Source: CAYYGL01 sp964471235
Lineage (GTDB): Bacteria; Calditrichota; Calditrichia; RBG-13-44-9; J075
Direction of reading: 5' to 3'
DNA: 19,802 bases
Assembly (NCBI GenBank): GCA_964471235.1
Contig: CAYYGL010000087.1
Span: 1-19,802, forward strand
Part shown: positions 1 to 7,407 of the stretch, in pieces
Layout of the letters: each line of letters opens with the position of its first letter
Position numbering within the stretch: position 1 is the stretch's first letter
Notes under the pieces: model-generated
Databases searched by the model: none
Seen by the model: the letters and a program-made list of their open reading frames with translations, nothing else
Told to the model about the DNA's origin: nothing
Position numbers and translations under genes: made by a program

Positions 1-68
1 GGTGTGATCTCATCCTAAAGAATACAATTCCCGGTGACCGTGGTGATGAGAAAAATGAACAATGTTTG

Positions 69-761
69 TTAGTCCCCTGCTTTTGGCACAATTCCCTCCA
101 CATTGACCCGCGCCGAATCCTGTCCCAGGCTGCCCACCGTGGAAAGCGCCTCAATGCGAATCCCGTTGGATCCGGCCGGCAGATTTACCCGGTAAGGGAA
201 ATCGTAGATATTGCTCCCGGCGTGGGGCGGCTGGGTGCTGACCAGGGAATCGTTAATAAACAGGGTGACGCTTTGCAATCCGTTTACATGAAAGGCACTG
301 GCAGAGATGGTCATATCCGAAAATTGCACGATGAACGCTCCATCCGATGGCGATAAAATTTTGACGGTGGGGTTTGCCCGGGAGAGCACCTCAATGGAAA
401 TTTCATCCGTGGTCGATTTATCATTTTGATTGCTCACGTTCACCTCGATTGAATAGGTGCCGCCCACCACCGGCGCCACCCAGCGCACCGTATCCCGGTT
501 TACCGGCAGCAGTAATTGACCGCCGCTTGCCGACCACTCATACCGCAACACACCGCCATCCGGATCACTGGCAATCACCACAATGGTTACCGTATCTTGC
601 GGGTTGAATTGGTAAACATCGTTGATGGTGCGCAGTTGTTCAATCACCGGCGCTGGTTTCGGTTTGAACAGGTCGGCATTACAATGAAGTAAAACCGTCC
701 CGAGAATCACCACCAGCAGCATTCCTGTCAAATGGGATAATCTCATGCCAACTCTCTTCAT
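69..761 (-). CDS. Ig/PKD-like putative lipoprotein
   Basis: Third gene of a minus-strand envelope operon, about 230 aa. The start at 761 is chosen because its ATG overlaps the TGA of the upstream gene (ATGA) and a GAGG lies 7 nt upstream; an ATG at 782 also exists. Residues 8-26 are hydrophobic and end at Cys27 (LLHC), a non-canonical lipobox with His at -1, so lipidation is likely but not certain. Two beta-sandwich regions follow. Residues ~36-127 contain a PKD-like stretch (SDPDGG, then YEW), and ~131-222 look Ig-like. No catalytic motif is visible. The probable role is a surface or periplasmic adhesion or structural protein working with the two upstream products. The function is not recognised from sequence. 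Confidence 0.8.
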   Translation of the reverse strand: MKRVGMRLSHLTGMLLVVILGTVLLHCNADLFKPKPAPVIEQLRTINDVYQFNPQDTVTIVVIASDPDGGVLRYEWSASGGQLLLPVNRDTVRWVAPVVGGTYSIEVNVSNQNDKSTTDEISIEVLSRANPTVKILSPSDGAFIVQFSDMTISASAFHVNGLQSVTLFINDSLVSTQPPHAGSNIYDFPYRVNLPAGSNGIRIEALSTVGSLGQDSARVNVEGIVPKAGD

Positions 762-1576
762 TTTACGTCCTCGATGTCGCATTGAAACACCCGGCTGTTG
801 CCAAAATCTGTGATATAAACGACCAGCGAATGCTGATATTGCGGCATTGCCATGTTTAACGGCGGCAGGTTGTAGGTGGTAAATTCCCCGTGCGCCAGCG
901 CCCCGACTTCCTGACGGGTGAAATCCACCACCACTCGTTTCAAAAATGCCTGGTCGATTTCGCTTATCAAAATGGCTTTGATGACGAACTTGTTTGCATC
1001 CGAGGTGCCCAGTTTTGCCACGATGATTTCCGGTATCACCGATGAACCGTCCAGGAGATAGTTGATTTCCAGCGCAAATTCGCTGCTTCGATTCAGCAGG
1101 GGAGAGAGGGCATCGTTGAACCGAATAAAGGAATTTCCCACGCTGGAGGCGCCCTGCACCCGTGCTTCCGAGATATTGAAAAATACATCCGGCACCCCCA
1201 CCATCCCGTCAAACCGGTTTACATAGTTCTGGTATAATGATTCGTTCTGCGGCAGGTGAAAGGGGTCGTCATAATCCCGGGTATTGCGATGGTATTCCAC
1301 CACTACCACCCGGTCTCTGTTTTGTTGAACAATCGAATCCAGGGCACCTAGGGCAAACTGGTTGAATTGCAAGGGATTGTTGGTATTGACAAACGCCTCG
1401 ACCAACACCTTCTGCGGGCGGCTGCTTTGCGGGTTTTTGGGGTCCAACGGATTATCCCGGGGAATATCCTGGCAGCCTGCCAATAGCAGAAAATATGCCG
1501 TTGCCAGCCACACCCCGAAAGGTAAAATACGGCGGAATGGGATGCCTGGTTTAAAAATCGATGTGAACGCCGACAC
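758..1576 (-). CDS. Omp28-like lipoprotein lacking the CxxC
   Basis: Second gene of the operon, about 272 aa from a GTG at 1576 that has GAGGAG 6 nt upstream. An in-frame ATG at 1606 lacks a Shine-Dalgarno. Either start lies inside the end of the upstream gene, so translation is probably coupled. From GTG, an n-region with Arg-Arg and a hydrophobic stretch end in LLLAGC (lipobox, Cys35). The DNPLDPKNP motif that follows is common after the lipid cysteine in FCB lipoproteins. Residues ~55-165 resemble the thioredoxin-like Omp28 fold: VLVEAF strand, ALDSIV helix, VVVVEYH strand, then GVPDVFFN with the cis-proline position. The cysteine pair expected after VLVEAF is absent (VNTNNP), so this is probably not a redox enzyme. 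The family call is by pattern recognition only. Confidence 0.75.
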   Translation of the reverse strand: MSAFTSIFKPGIPFRRILPFGVWLATAYFLLLAGCQDIPRDNPLDPKNPQSSRPQKVLVEAFVNTNNPLQFNQFALGALDSIVQQNRDRVVVVEYHRNTRDYDDPFHLPQNESLYQNYVNRFDGMVGVPDVFFNISEARVQGASSVGNSFIRFNDALSPLLNRSSEFALEINYLLDGSSVIPEIIVAKLGTSDANKFVIKAILISEIDQAFLKRVVVDFTRQEVGALAHGEFTTYNLPPLNMAMPQYQHSLVVYITDFGNSRVFQCDIEDVK

Positions 1577-2372
1577 GGAAATCTCCTCTGTCAATGCCGG
1601 ATACATAAGGCATCACCGGTGGGCTACCGGCAAGTACCTCATCCGGTGATAGATTTTTCATCCAGAAATAGAGGGTTAAGAGCGCCCCGGTCCCGGCAAC
1701 CCCTGCCAGGATGTACCGGGCTTTGTTCAAACGATTGGCGGAATGATACAGCGGATCAAAATCCTGCAGGGCGGTGGCAGCACGGTAGTCATCCTGTTTA
1801 CCCAAAAATCTTCGGTGCACCAGAACCGCGGCGGTTACGGAAACAGCAGTTCCCAACAGGGCAATGGTTGTCGGGTATTTTTTCAACGATTTTTTGGTTC
1901 GGTATTTTCCCTCCCCGGTTAACTGGTACCTCAGGTTGTTGCCCAGCACTTCCACCATCTCGTTCAGGTATTTGGTATCCGGGGAAATAACCTTCTCGCT
2001 AATCACCTTCCCGCTGGCGACGTTGATGATGTGCGCATCGATGCGGTAGCGTGCCCCTACCTCGCTAATACTGCCGGTGATAACGTATTGGGCGCCTAAC
2101 AGTTTACCGACCTCCTGCACCGCGGCGGTATCGGTTAGCCCCGCCAGGGAGAGCGCTTTTTCCTGCAAAATTGCTTTCAGATTCTGCCGCTCCACGATCG
2201 TTAGTTTCCGGGAGCGGGAGAGTTCACTCTTCAGAAATTCCGGAATCCGGCTTTCCCATTCATCCAGGTAAAATTTGCCGGTGCGGTTTTCAAAATCATT
2301 AATGGCGACCGTGGTCTGGGAATACAGCGGGATATGGAGGAGAAACAACAAGGTCAGAAATCGGATGAACAT
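1551..2372 (-). CDS. CsgG-family envelope protein
   Basis: First gene of the minus-strand operon, 273 aa, with GGAG 7 nt before its ATG. Residues 1-19 form a signal peptide (cleavage near SQ/TT) and there is no lipid cysteine, unlike classical CsgG. Residues ~21-150 carry CsgG-domain hallmarks: VAINDFENRTG, then IVERQNLKAILQE, then LLGAQYVITGSI. In curli systems CsgG forms an outer-membrane secretion pore; many relatives are only assembly or periplasmic proteins. Two hydrophobic segments (~168-186 and ~219-238) surround a polar stretch containing YHSANRLNKAR, and the chain ends in a Phe-terminated strand (VGVHIDF). The last 26 nt overlap the next gene. A partner in building or exporting the two downstream lipoproteins is an inference from context. 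Confidence 0.85.
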   Translation of the reverse strand: MFIRFLTLLFLLHIPLYSQTTVAINDFENRTGKFYLDEWESRIPEFLKSELSRSRKLTIVERQNLKAILQEKALSLAGLTDTAAVQEVGKLLGAQYVITGSISEVGARYRIDAHIINVASGKVISEKVISPDTKYLNEMVEVLGNNLRYQLTGEGKYRTKKSLKKYPTTIALLGTAVSVTAAVLVHRRFLGKQDDYRAATALQDFDPLYHSANRLNKARYILAGVAGTGALLTLYFWMKNLSPDEVLAGSPPVMPYVSGIDRGDFRVGVHIDF

Positions 2373-2403
2373 AACTTTTCTCCGTTGCCTTTGAAAATAA
2401 TTT

Positions 2404-2433
2404 TAATATGCAAAAAAGGAAAATCAGTTGCAA
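2404..2433 (-). promoter_or_regulatory. Possible weak promoter of the CsgG operon
   Basis: On the minus strand, TTGCAA (2433-2428) is followed after 18 nt by ATATTA (2409-2404), about 31 nt upstream of the CsgG-like start. Neither box is a strong match, and the -10 register is ambiguous (TATTAA with a 19-nt spacer is equally possible). It fits the position expected for a divergent promoter facing the XRE gene. Confidence 0.3.
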
Positions 2434-2465
2434 GGGTATTAAAAGGTTGGCAGGTGAAAAAAGGG

Positions 2466-2494
2466 TTGACAGTTTACTCAATGTTGACTATGTT
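2466..2494 (+). promoter_or_regulatory. Sigma-70-type promoter of the XRE gene
   Basis: TTGACA (2466-2471), an exact 17-nt spacer and TATGTT (2489-2494) make the best housekeeping-type promoter in the window. It lies 37 nt upstream of the start codon at 2531. Its -35 and -10 boxes are interlaced with the GTTGAC half-sites listed separately, which suggests repression by a bound protein. Confidence 0.7.
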
Positions 2495-2501
2495 GTCAAC
2501 A
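2482..2501. promoter_or_regulatory. Operator-like perfect inverted repeat
   Basis: TGTTGAC, six bases, GTCAACA: 7-bp arms matching perfectly. The six central bases are exactly the -10 box of the XRE promoter. A third GTTGAC lies at 2465-2470 over the -35 box, 18 bp upstream of the second. This layout is typical of an autorepressed operator; the adjacent XRE protein is the obvious candidate ligand (inference). Confidence 0.65.
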
Positions 2502-2530
2502 AGGCAAGAAAGAACAGGAGATTTTACCAG

Positions 2531-2881
2531 ATGGCAGATACATTCGGAGAGAAACTGCGGGAATTACGGCGGTTGAAAGACATCAGTCAGCGGGAGCTTG
2601 CCCGGCAGGTCGGGGTGGATTTTTCCTACATCAGCAAACTGGAGAACGATCGCATTCCGCCCCCGGCAGCCGATACCATTGTCAGAATTTGCCGGGTGCT
2701 GGATGTTCCCCCGGACGAGTTGCTGGCGCTGACCGGCAAAATGCCCAGTGAGATCAAAAATATGCTCACCTCTCACCCGGCTGCCATGGCATTTATTCGT
2801 ACCGCCAGCATGATGGAACTGAGCGAGGCGGAATGGGAACGATTGAACCGGGAATTAAAACGGCTGCGAAGCCCCGGGTAA
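2531..2881 (+). CDS. XRE-family transcriptional regulator
   Basis: A 116-aa DNA-binding protein. The ATG at 2531 is preferred over an in-frame ATG at 2408 because AGGAG lies 10 nt before it, the helix-turn-helix begins directly after it, and the promoter lies between the two. Residues ~7-66 are a classic Cro/C1-type HTH: FGEKLRELR, SQRELARQVGVD, YISKLENDR, then IVRICRVLDVPPDELL. The tail (~70-110) is a short helical region (PSEIKNMLTSHPAAMAFIR, then LSEAEWERL) probably used for dimerisation. Stand-alone regulators of this size usually repress their own promoter and a few neighbours. Here the divergent CsgG operon is the nearest possible target. The inducing signal cannot be read from sequence. 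Confidence 0.9.
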   Translation: MADTFGEKLRELRRLKDISQRELARQVGVDFSYISKLENDRIPPPAADTIVRICRVLDVPPDELLALTGKMPSEIKNMLTSHPAAMAFIRTASMMELSEAEWERLNRELKRLRSPG

Positions 2882-2922
2882 GGGGGGGGATTAGGGTATT
2901 CAGGTATAGGGTATAGGGATTA
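2882..2922 (+). repeat. Poly-G tract plus GGGTATA-type heptamers
   Basis: Directly after the XRE stop there is a run of eight G (2882-2889), then GGGTATT (2894-2900), GGTATA (2903-2908), GGGTATA (2909-2915) and GGGATTA (2916-2922). The same combination of heptamers and a G-run recurs at 8773-8801. The rest of the gap up to 3060 shows nothing recognisable. Confidence 0.6.
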
Positions 2923-3060
2923 TCAGAGCATTACAAAATTGTGTTGTAACGACTCAGAAGGAAGTGGGTAGAGAGGGATGGAGGAAGAAGTGGGAATACC
3001 CGGAATGGGAGCAACAGGCGATAGCATCCTACCTGTCTACGTAAGAAGGTTGTTCATCCC

Positions 3061-3098
3061 AAAAAAATGAAGCGCCGATTGAGGTCAAGCGGCGCTTC
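3061..3098 (-). terminator. Rho-independent terminator of the acyl-CoA dehydrogenase gene
   Basis: On the minus strand a perfect 9-bp stem (GAAGCGCCG / CGGCGCTTC, 3069-3077 with 3090-3098) can extend across one A-G mismatch into three more pairs with a 4-nt loop. It is followed by AT and a run of seven T (3067-3061). It begins about 25 nt after the stop codon. Stem, loop and T-run all fit a canonical intrinsic terminator. Confidence 0.9.
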
Positions 3099-3122
3099 CG
3101 TTCCGGCAACACATTTTTTATT

Positions 3123-5027
3123 CTAAACAACCGGTTCTTCAAACACATCCGGGCTATCAACTTTGGAAGTTGGTGAATGACTTTTCTCCAATTTTAATCC
3201 CGCAGCCCCTTCTTCCAGCCACAGGTAATGATGATCCAGCACTTTACGGGCGAATTTGTAGGACACCTCATCGTCGTTAGACCACAGCGCTTTGAAGCGG
3301 GCGTTTACCCGCCACTGCGCCCCCCGGCAGAAGACATCGGCGATTTCCAGGGCATTGGTATGCCCGGCTTCAAATAATTTCCTGGCACGACTCACCGCAG
3401 CAGTCATGGCAAACAACTCGGCGCCAATCTCCACAATGCGAGCCAGAAAGGCTTGCTTTCGTTCCAGCTTCGCCTGGTGGCGGAGCATGCCGTAAAAAAT
3501 CTGCCGGGCTAACTTACGGGAAGAGCGCTCCACAAAGCGCAGGTGTTTGGCTAAACGGCTGAACGAGGCATAACGAGGAAAGCGTCCCCAGCCAATCCAT
3601 AAACCGGGGTACCAGGTAGCATAGAACCAGGCAATTTTGGGGAATGCCGCCAATTTCTCACCAATGCCGGCTTCGGGGTCTAACAGTTTACCTGCCACCT
3701 GAAGGTGCTTATCCAGCGCTTCCCGGGCAATGAAGAGGCGCATGATTTCGCTGGAGCCTTCGAAAATTAAATTGATGCGGAAATCGCGCATCATCCGCTC
3801 CACGGCAATGCCCGGTTCTCCGCGCCCGCGCAAAGAGTCCGCGGTCTCATACCCCCTGCCACCGCGAATCTGCAGCGTGTCATCCACAATTTTCCAGCCT
3901 AACTCCGTGTTGTACATCTTGGCAATAGCTGCCTCCAGGCGGATATCAAAATCGTTTTCCGCCAGGGCAGTGGTCAAATCGGCTATGGATTCCGCAGCAA
4001 AAGTGCCGGCTGCCATATCGGAAATTTTTTGGGCAATGGCTTCATGCTTACCGATGGGCTGACCCCATTGCACCCGTTCGTTTGCCCAGCGGCGGGTAAT
4101 TTCCAGGGCGGTTTTGGCGGCACCGGCAACCACTGCCGGCAGGGTTAGCCGCCCGGTGTTCAGTGTCACCAGCGCCAGCTTTAACCCCCGCCCCCGTTCA
4201 CCCAGTAAGTTTTCCCTGGGGATATGCACATCTCTGAAAGTAATCATCCCGTTTTCCATCGCCTTCAAGCCCATAAAGTGACAGCGATAGCTCACCTCGA
4301 CCCCTTCCCAATCCGTTTCCACAATAAACGCACTGATCTTGCCGTCTTCTTCATGGCGCGCCATCACCACTAACAATTCGGCGATAGTGCCATTGGTACA
4401 CCAGAGTTTCTGCCCATTGAGAATGTAATATCGTCCGTCATCGGATTCCCGCACGGAAGATGAGAGCTTTGCCGGGTCAGAGCCGACGTCCGGTTCGGTA
4501 AGGGCAAAAGCGCTGACCGCACCCCGGGCGATGCGAGGCAGGTATTTTTCCTTTTGTGCCGGGGTGCCAAACAGTTTTAGCGGCTGGGGCACGCCAATGG
4601 ATTGATGCGCAGAGAGCAGCGCAGTGATATTGCCGTCACGGCTGCAAACCAATTTCATGATCTGGTTGTACTCCGCCTGGGTAAAACCCAGCCCGCCATA
4701 CTTTTTGTCAATTTTGATGCCGAATGCACCCATCTCGGCTAACCGGTTGCGAATATCATCGGGAATTTTACCGGTCCGGTCAATGGCGTCGGAATCCACT
4801 TCATCCAGCAACATTTTCATTTTCCGGTAAAATTGTAGGTATTCCGGGCGGTCCAACCCCTGTAACTCGGGAAAAGGATAAACCAAATCCAGCCGGAATT
4901 TTCCCAGGAACAATTCCCGAAGAAAGCTGGGATGTTCCCATTGGGTTTGGCGGGCAGCTTCTGCCACGCGGCGGGCTTCTTCCTCGGAAACATGCCGGGA
5001 AGGCGGGGAATGGGGATGTTGTGCCAT
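3123..5027 (-). CDS. VLCAD-type acyl-CoA dehydrogenase
   Basis: A 634-aa FAD enzyme catalysing the first step of beta-oxidation (acyl-CoA to trans-2-enoyl-CoA, electrons to ETF). The ATG at 5027 has AGGAG 7 nt upstream; the frame stays open further upstream, but that stretch is the promoter region. Residues ~70-170 are the N-terminal helical domain. FALTEPDVGSD (174-184) is the first ACAD signature. NGQKLWCTNG (204-213) and the C-terminal helices follow. The catalytic base is Glu423 in IFEGSSE, the MCAD/VLCAD position. The ~190 residues after the core correspond to the extra C-terminal helical domain of VLCAD/ACAD9-type enzymes, which bind long acyl chains and membranes, and the stretch around 466-490 is Trp/Tyr-rich. 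Divergent from the ScfR-like regulator and probably controlled by it. Confidence 0.93.
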   Translation of the reverse strand: MAQHPHSPPSRHVSEEEARRVAEAARQTQWEHPSFLRELFLGKFRLDLVYPFPELQGLDRPEYLQFYRKMKMLLDEVDSDAIDRTGKIPDDIRNRLAEMGAFGIKIDKKYGGLGFTQAEYNQIMKLVCSRDGNITALLSAHQSIGVPQPLKLFGTPAQKEKYLPRIARGAVSAFALTEPDVGSDPAKLSSSVRESDDGRYYILNGQKLWCTNGTIAELLVVMARHEEDGKISAFIVETDWEGVEVSYRCHFMGLKAMENGMITFRDVHIPRENLLGERGRGLKLALVTLNTGRLTLPAVVAGAAKTALEITRRWANERVQWGQPIGKHEAIAQKISDMAAGTFAAESIADLTTALAENDFDIRLEAAIAKMYNTELGWKIVDDTLQIRGGRGYETADSLRGRGEPGIAVERMMRDFRINLIFEGSSEIMRLFIAREALDKHLQVAGKLLDPEAGIGEKLAAFPKIAWFYATWYPGLWIGWGRFPRYASFSRLAKHLRFVERSSRKLARQIFYGMLRHQAKLERKQAFLARIVEIGAELFAMTAAVSRARKLFEAGHTNALEIADVFCRGAQWRVNARFKALWSNDDEVSYKFARKVLDHHYLWLEEGAAGLKLEKSHSPTSKVDSPDVFEEPVV

Positions 5028-5144
5028 AATGTCTCTCCTGAAAATTTGATGAAACGACATTGATGTTCGACGAGAAGTATTTTGATCGTGCTGTGGATTC
5101 GGACAACCCCTGTCACTGCTATGGCGGCAGGTGACGGTAGCATC

Positions 5145-5173
5145 AAGATAAATTGAACACTGTTTAAAATCAA
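5145..5173 (-). promoter_or_regulatory. Promoter of the acyl-CoA dehydrogenase gene
   Basis: On the minus strand TTGATT (5173-5168), a 17-nt spacer and TATCTT (5150-5145) form a reasonable housekeeping promoter. It predicts a ~110-nt leader before the start at 5027. The palindrome at 5172-5187 touches the upstream edge of its -35 box. Confidence 0.5.
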
Positions 5174-5187
5174 GCGAAAATTCGCTT
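5172..5187. promoter_or_regulatory. Operator-like palindrome in the divergent region
   Basis: AAGCGAA, two bases, TTCGCTT: 7-bp arms pairing perfectly. It overlaps the -35 of the minus-strand dehydrogenase promoter by two bases. Further half-site-like TTTCGCC/TTTCGCT words lie at 5197-5203, 5220-5226 and 5242-5248, spaced about two helical turns apart (23 and 22 bp), with an inverted GGCGAAT at 5272-5278. This is a plausible binding region for the divergent ScfR-like regulator (inference). Confidence 0.5.
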
Positions 5188-5281
5188 AAAAACATATTTC
5201 GCCAAAAAAGAGTTTTGTTTTTCGCCATTGCTTCCGTATTTTTTCGCTCGCAGTGAACTTTTGACCGACAGGGCGAATAAA

Positions 5282-5301
5282 GGGGGGGGCCTCGGTATAA
5301 A
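5282..5301 (+). promoter_or_regulatory. Candidate -10 of the regulator gene beside a G8 tract
   Basis: TATAAA (5296-5301) is a good -10 box but no good -35 lies 17 nt upstream; that position is occupied by the GGCGAAT word (5272-5278). A run of eight G (5282-5289) lies in the spacer. The promoter may therefore need an activator or be sensitive to tract length. The start codon is 128 nt downstream. The remainder of the 5028-5428 gap shows no gene. Confidence 0.35.
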
Positions 5302-5428
5302 ATGGAAGGCACAAGGCAGGGTGTGAGTCGCCGGAACATACACCATTCCCACGGAACGAACCATTGCCCTACTGTCTCACTGAACACTGTCTTACTGATC
5401 ACCAACACACTCCCCCGGGAGATAAGCC

Positions 5429-6958
5429 ATGGAGTTCAACAGCAATAACCTGCGATTCATCTTAGGGGTGAAGCTCAAGCAGTTCCGCCAGGAGAGAGGG
5501 CTGTCCCTCAAGGAGTTGGCAGAGAAGACCAATCTCTCCATTTCTTATCTAAGCGAAATTGAGAAAGGGAAGAAATATCCCAAGCCGGAAAAAATTTTCC
5601 AATTGGCGCAAGCACTGGAAATTTCTTTCGATGACCTGGTCTCCTCCCGTTTGCACCGAAAATTAGACCCGCTCTCTACCATCCTTTCTTCCCCGGTGAT
5701 TCAGGAATTCCCCTTTCGGTTGTATGGCATTTCCCCGCAACATCTGCTCACCCTGCTCACCGGTGATCCGGAAAAAGCCGGGGCGTTGGTGCGTACTTTT
5801 CTGGAGATCGGGCAATCTTATGACATGCGGGTGGAGCATTTGTTGTTCGCTGCTCTGCGCTCTTACCAGCAAATGCACCACAATTATTTTCCGGAGATAG
5901 AAGAAGCGGTTTTAACCTTCCGGAACGAGCATCATCTTTCCCCCGCCCCGCCGGTTCTACCGGAACCGCTGTCAGATATCCTCATGCGGCGCTTCGGTTA
6001 CCTGATCGATGAGGAACACCTGACAGCCTATCCGGAATTACATCAGTTACGGTGGATTTTTATTGGAAAATCCCCACCGCGCTTGCTTATCAATCCCAAT
6101 TTGACGCCCGGGCAGAAGGCGTTCATCCTGGCAAGGGAAATCGGATACCGGGTCCTGAATTTGACTGACCGGGCAAAAACATCCTCCCTGATGCGGGTGC
6201 ACTCGTTTGAGCAGTTGTTGAACCATTTCAAAGCTTCCTATTTTGCCGGGGCAATGTTGATGAACCGGGAGGTGCTCTGTGGGGCGGTGAAAAAATTATT
6301 CCGGGAGAAACGCTGGCGAGCCAAAAAATTCCTTTCCCTGATTCAACAATTTGGGGTCACCCCGGAGATGTTTGCTTATCGCCTGGGGGAACTGTTGCCG
6401 CAATTCTTCGGAATCAGCGATTTCTTGTTCTTTCGTTTCCACAGTCGTCGGGAATCAAATATCTTTACCCTGACCAGTCTCTTTAATATGTCGAAGCTTT
6501 TTTTACCCTCGGGCATGGTTGCCCGGGAACATCACTGTCGACGCTGGCTGCCGGTGCAATTGCTCCGGCAGTTGGAAAAAAAACAGCGTACCGGACACGA
6601 CGGTTCCACCATCATTGCTGCCCAGCGCTCCCGCTTCCTGGAATTAGAGGTGGATTTGTTCACCATCACCCTGGCACGTGCCTCTAAAGTGCAGTTAGGA
6701 ATGAATGTCAGCGGGTCGGTTAGTTTTATCATCAATGAGGAATTCCGAAATACCGTGGGCTTCTGGAATGATCCCGATGTTCCGATTGTTGAAGTAAACG
6801 AGAGCTGCGAACGGTGTGGGTTGACGGAGTTGCAGTGTCCGGAGCGGGCTGCGTCTCCGGAGATTTTTCAAGAGGAACAAACCCACCGTCAAAGGGAAGA
6901 AGCGCTTCAGCAGCTTATCAACGATATAAACGGGAAATCGGAGAGTGGCGTTTTGTGA
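5429..6958 (+). CDS. ScfR/RamB-like XRE regulator with degenerate ImmA/IrrE domain
   Basis: A 509-aa regulator with GGGAG 7 nt before its ATG. Residues ~12-71 are an XRE helix-turn-helix (LKQFRQERGLSLKELAEKT, then YLSEIEKGKKYP). The middle resembles the ImmA/IrrE region of short-chain fatty acyl regulators (RamB, PrpR, MccR). The HExxH zinc site is replaced by REIGYR (236-241), so it cannot be a zinc peptidase of the usual kind. Residues ~350-475 match the ScfR C-terminal domain in layout, ending in three cysteines, C460-x2-C463-x6-C470, before PERAA. That resembles the Cys-rich end of RamB/PrpR, which can hold an iron-sulphur cluster in PrpR. Family members sense acyl-CoAs and control acetate, propionate and glyoxylate genes. 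Divergent from an acyl-CoA dehydrogenase and upstream of thiolase/FadJ genes, it is the likely local beta-oxidation regulator. Confidence 0.85.
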   Translation: MEFNSNNLRFILGVKLKQFRQERGLSLKELAEKTNLSISYLSEIEKGKKYPKPEKIFQLAQALEISFDDLVSSRLHRKLDPLSTILSSPVIQEFPFRLYGISPQHLLTLLTGDPEKAGALVRTFLEIGQSYDMRVEHLLFAALRSYQQMHHNYFPEIEEAVLTFRNEHHLSPAPPVLPEPLSDILMRRFGYLIDEEHLTAYPELHQLRWIFIGKSPPRLLINPNLTPGQKAFILAREIGYRVLNLTDRAKTSSLMRVHSFEQLLNHFKASYFAGAMLMNREVLCGAVKKLFREKRWRAKKFLSLIQQFGVTPEMFAYRLGELLPQFFGISDFLFFRFHSRRESNIFTLTSLFNMSKLFLPSGMVAREHHCRRWLPVQLLRQLEKKQRTGHDGSTIIAAQRSRFLELEVDLFTITLARASKVQLGMNVSGSVSFIINEEFRNTVGFWNDPDVPIVEVNESCERCGLTELQCPERAASPEIFQEEQTHRQREEALQQLINDINGKSESGVL

Positions 6959-7334
6959 TTGGGTAAGAGAGTTCACCGTGAATAGAGCGAAACAGCCCCA
7001 TACTGGTGCTGTGGAGTGAGCCCCCTGTCTCAACGACGACCTCATCACGTTGTGAGTGGCGGGGTTGAACAACGACTCCCAATCGGGGCAGGAGTGACAC
7101 CTTCTAATCCTTTTGTCATTCCCGCCCCAACGGGGGACGTTGCTCCGAATGCGGGAATCTCATGAGTTGCCAGAGTTTTTTTTACGCTTCTCAAAAATGC
7201 GCGATGAAATATTGTCTGCAATCATCAAATCGCTGCTCAGTCACACATTTGAAAGCGCAGCGTACCTTGCACCAACAATCGCATCAAAATGGCACTGTAA
7301 GTCATCCCCATCCATTTAAAGTGTGATTTACGGT
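6959..7334. other. Intergenic region after the regulator
   Basis: No gene is supported here; short open frames lack Shine-Dalgarno sequences and family resemblance. It contains a small TTCAC-C-GTGAA palindrome just after the regulator stop, the ATTCCCGC inverted repeat listed separately, and a T8 run at 7176-7183 without a convincing hairpin in front of it. Upstream of the thiolase promoter nothing else is recognisable. Confidence 0.5.
7118..7158. repeat. ATTCCCGC / GCGGGAAT inverted repeat
   Basis: Perfect 8-bp arms ATTCCCGC (7118-7125) and GCGGGAAT (7151-7158) with a 25-nt interior. The arms partly overlap an alternative CCCC-AAC-GGGG fold. ATTCCC...GGGAAT palindromes are dispersed intergenic repeats in many bacterial genomes, so this is probably a copy of a repeat family. 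Only one copy is seen in this window. Confidence 0.45.
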
Positions 7335-7363
7335 TTGCCAGCACCAACAAAAGCGAGGATAAT
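7335..7363 (+). promoter_or_regulatory. Promoter of the thiolase gene
   Basis: TTGCCA (7335-7340), an exact 17-nt spacer and GATAAT (7358-7363), 44 nt before the start codon. Both boxes differ from consensus by one or two bases. An AAGCGA word (7351-7356) abuts the -10 and resembles the half-site at 5172, but six bases is too short to be evidence of shared control. Confidence 0.55.
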
Positions 7364-7407
7364 CGTACCAAATAAAATCCCGTAACCAAAACAGGGAGAT
7401 AGATTCG

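Noticed and set aside
5028..5408. N-terminal extension of the VLCAD-type dehydrogenase to a start near 5408
   Set aside because: The frame is open but the sequence resembles no dehydrogenase N-terminus, has a biased Cys/Arg/Ser composition, and covers the promoter and palindromes. A good Shine-Dalgarno marks the start at 5027.
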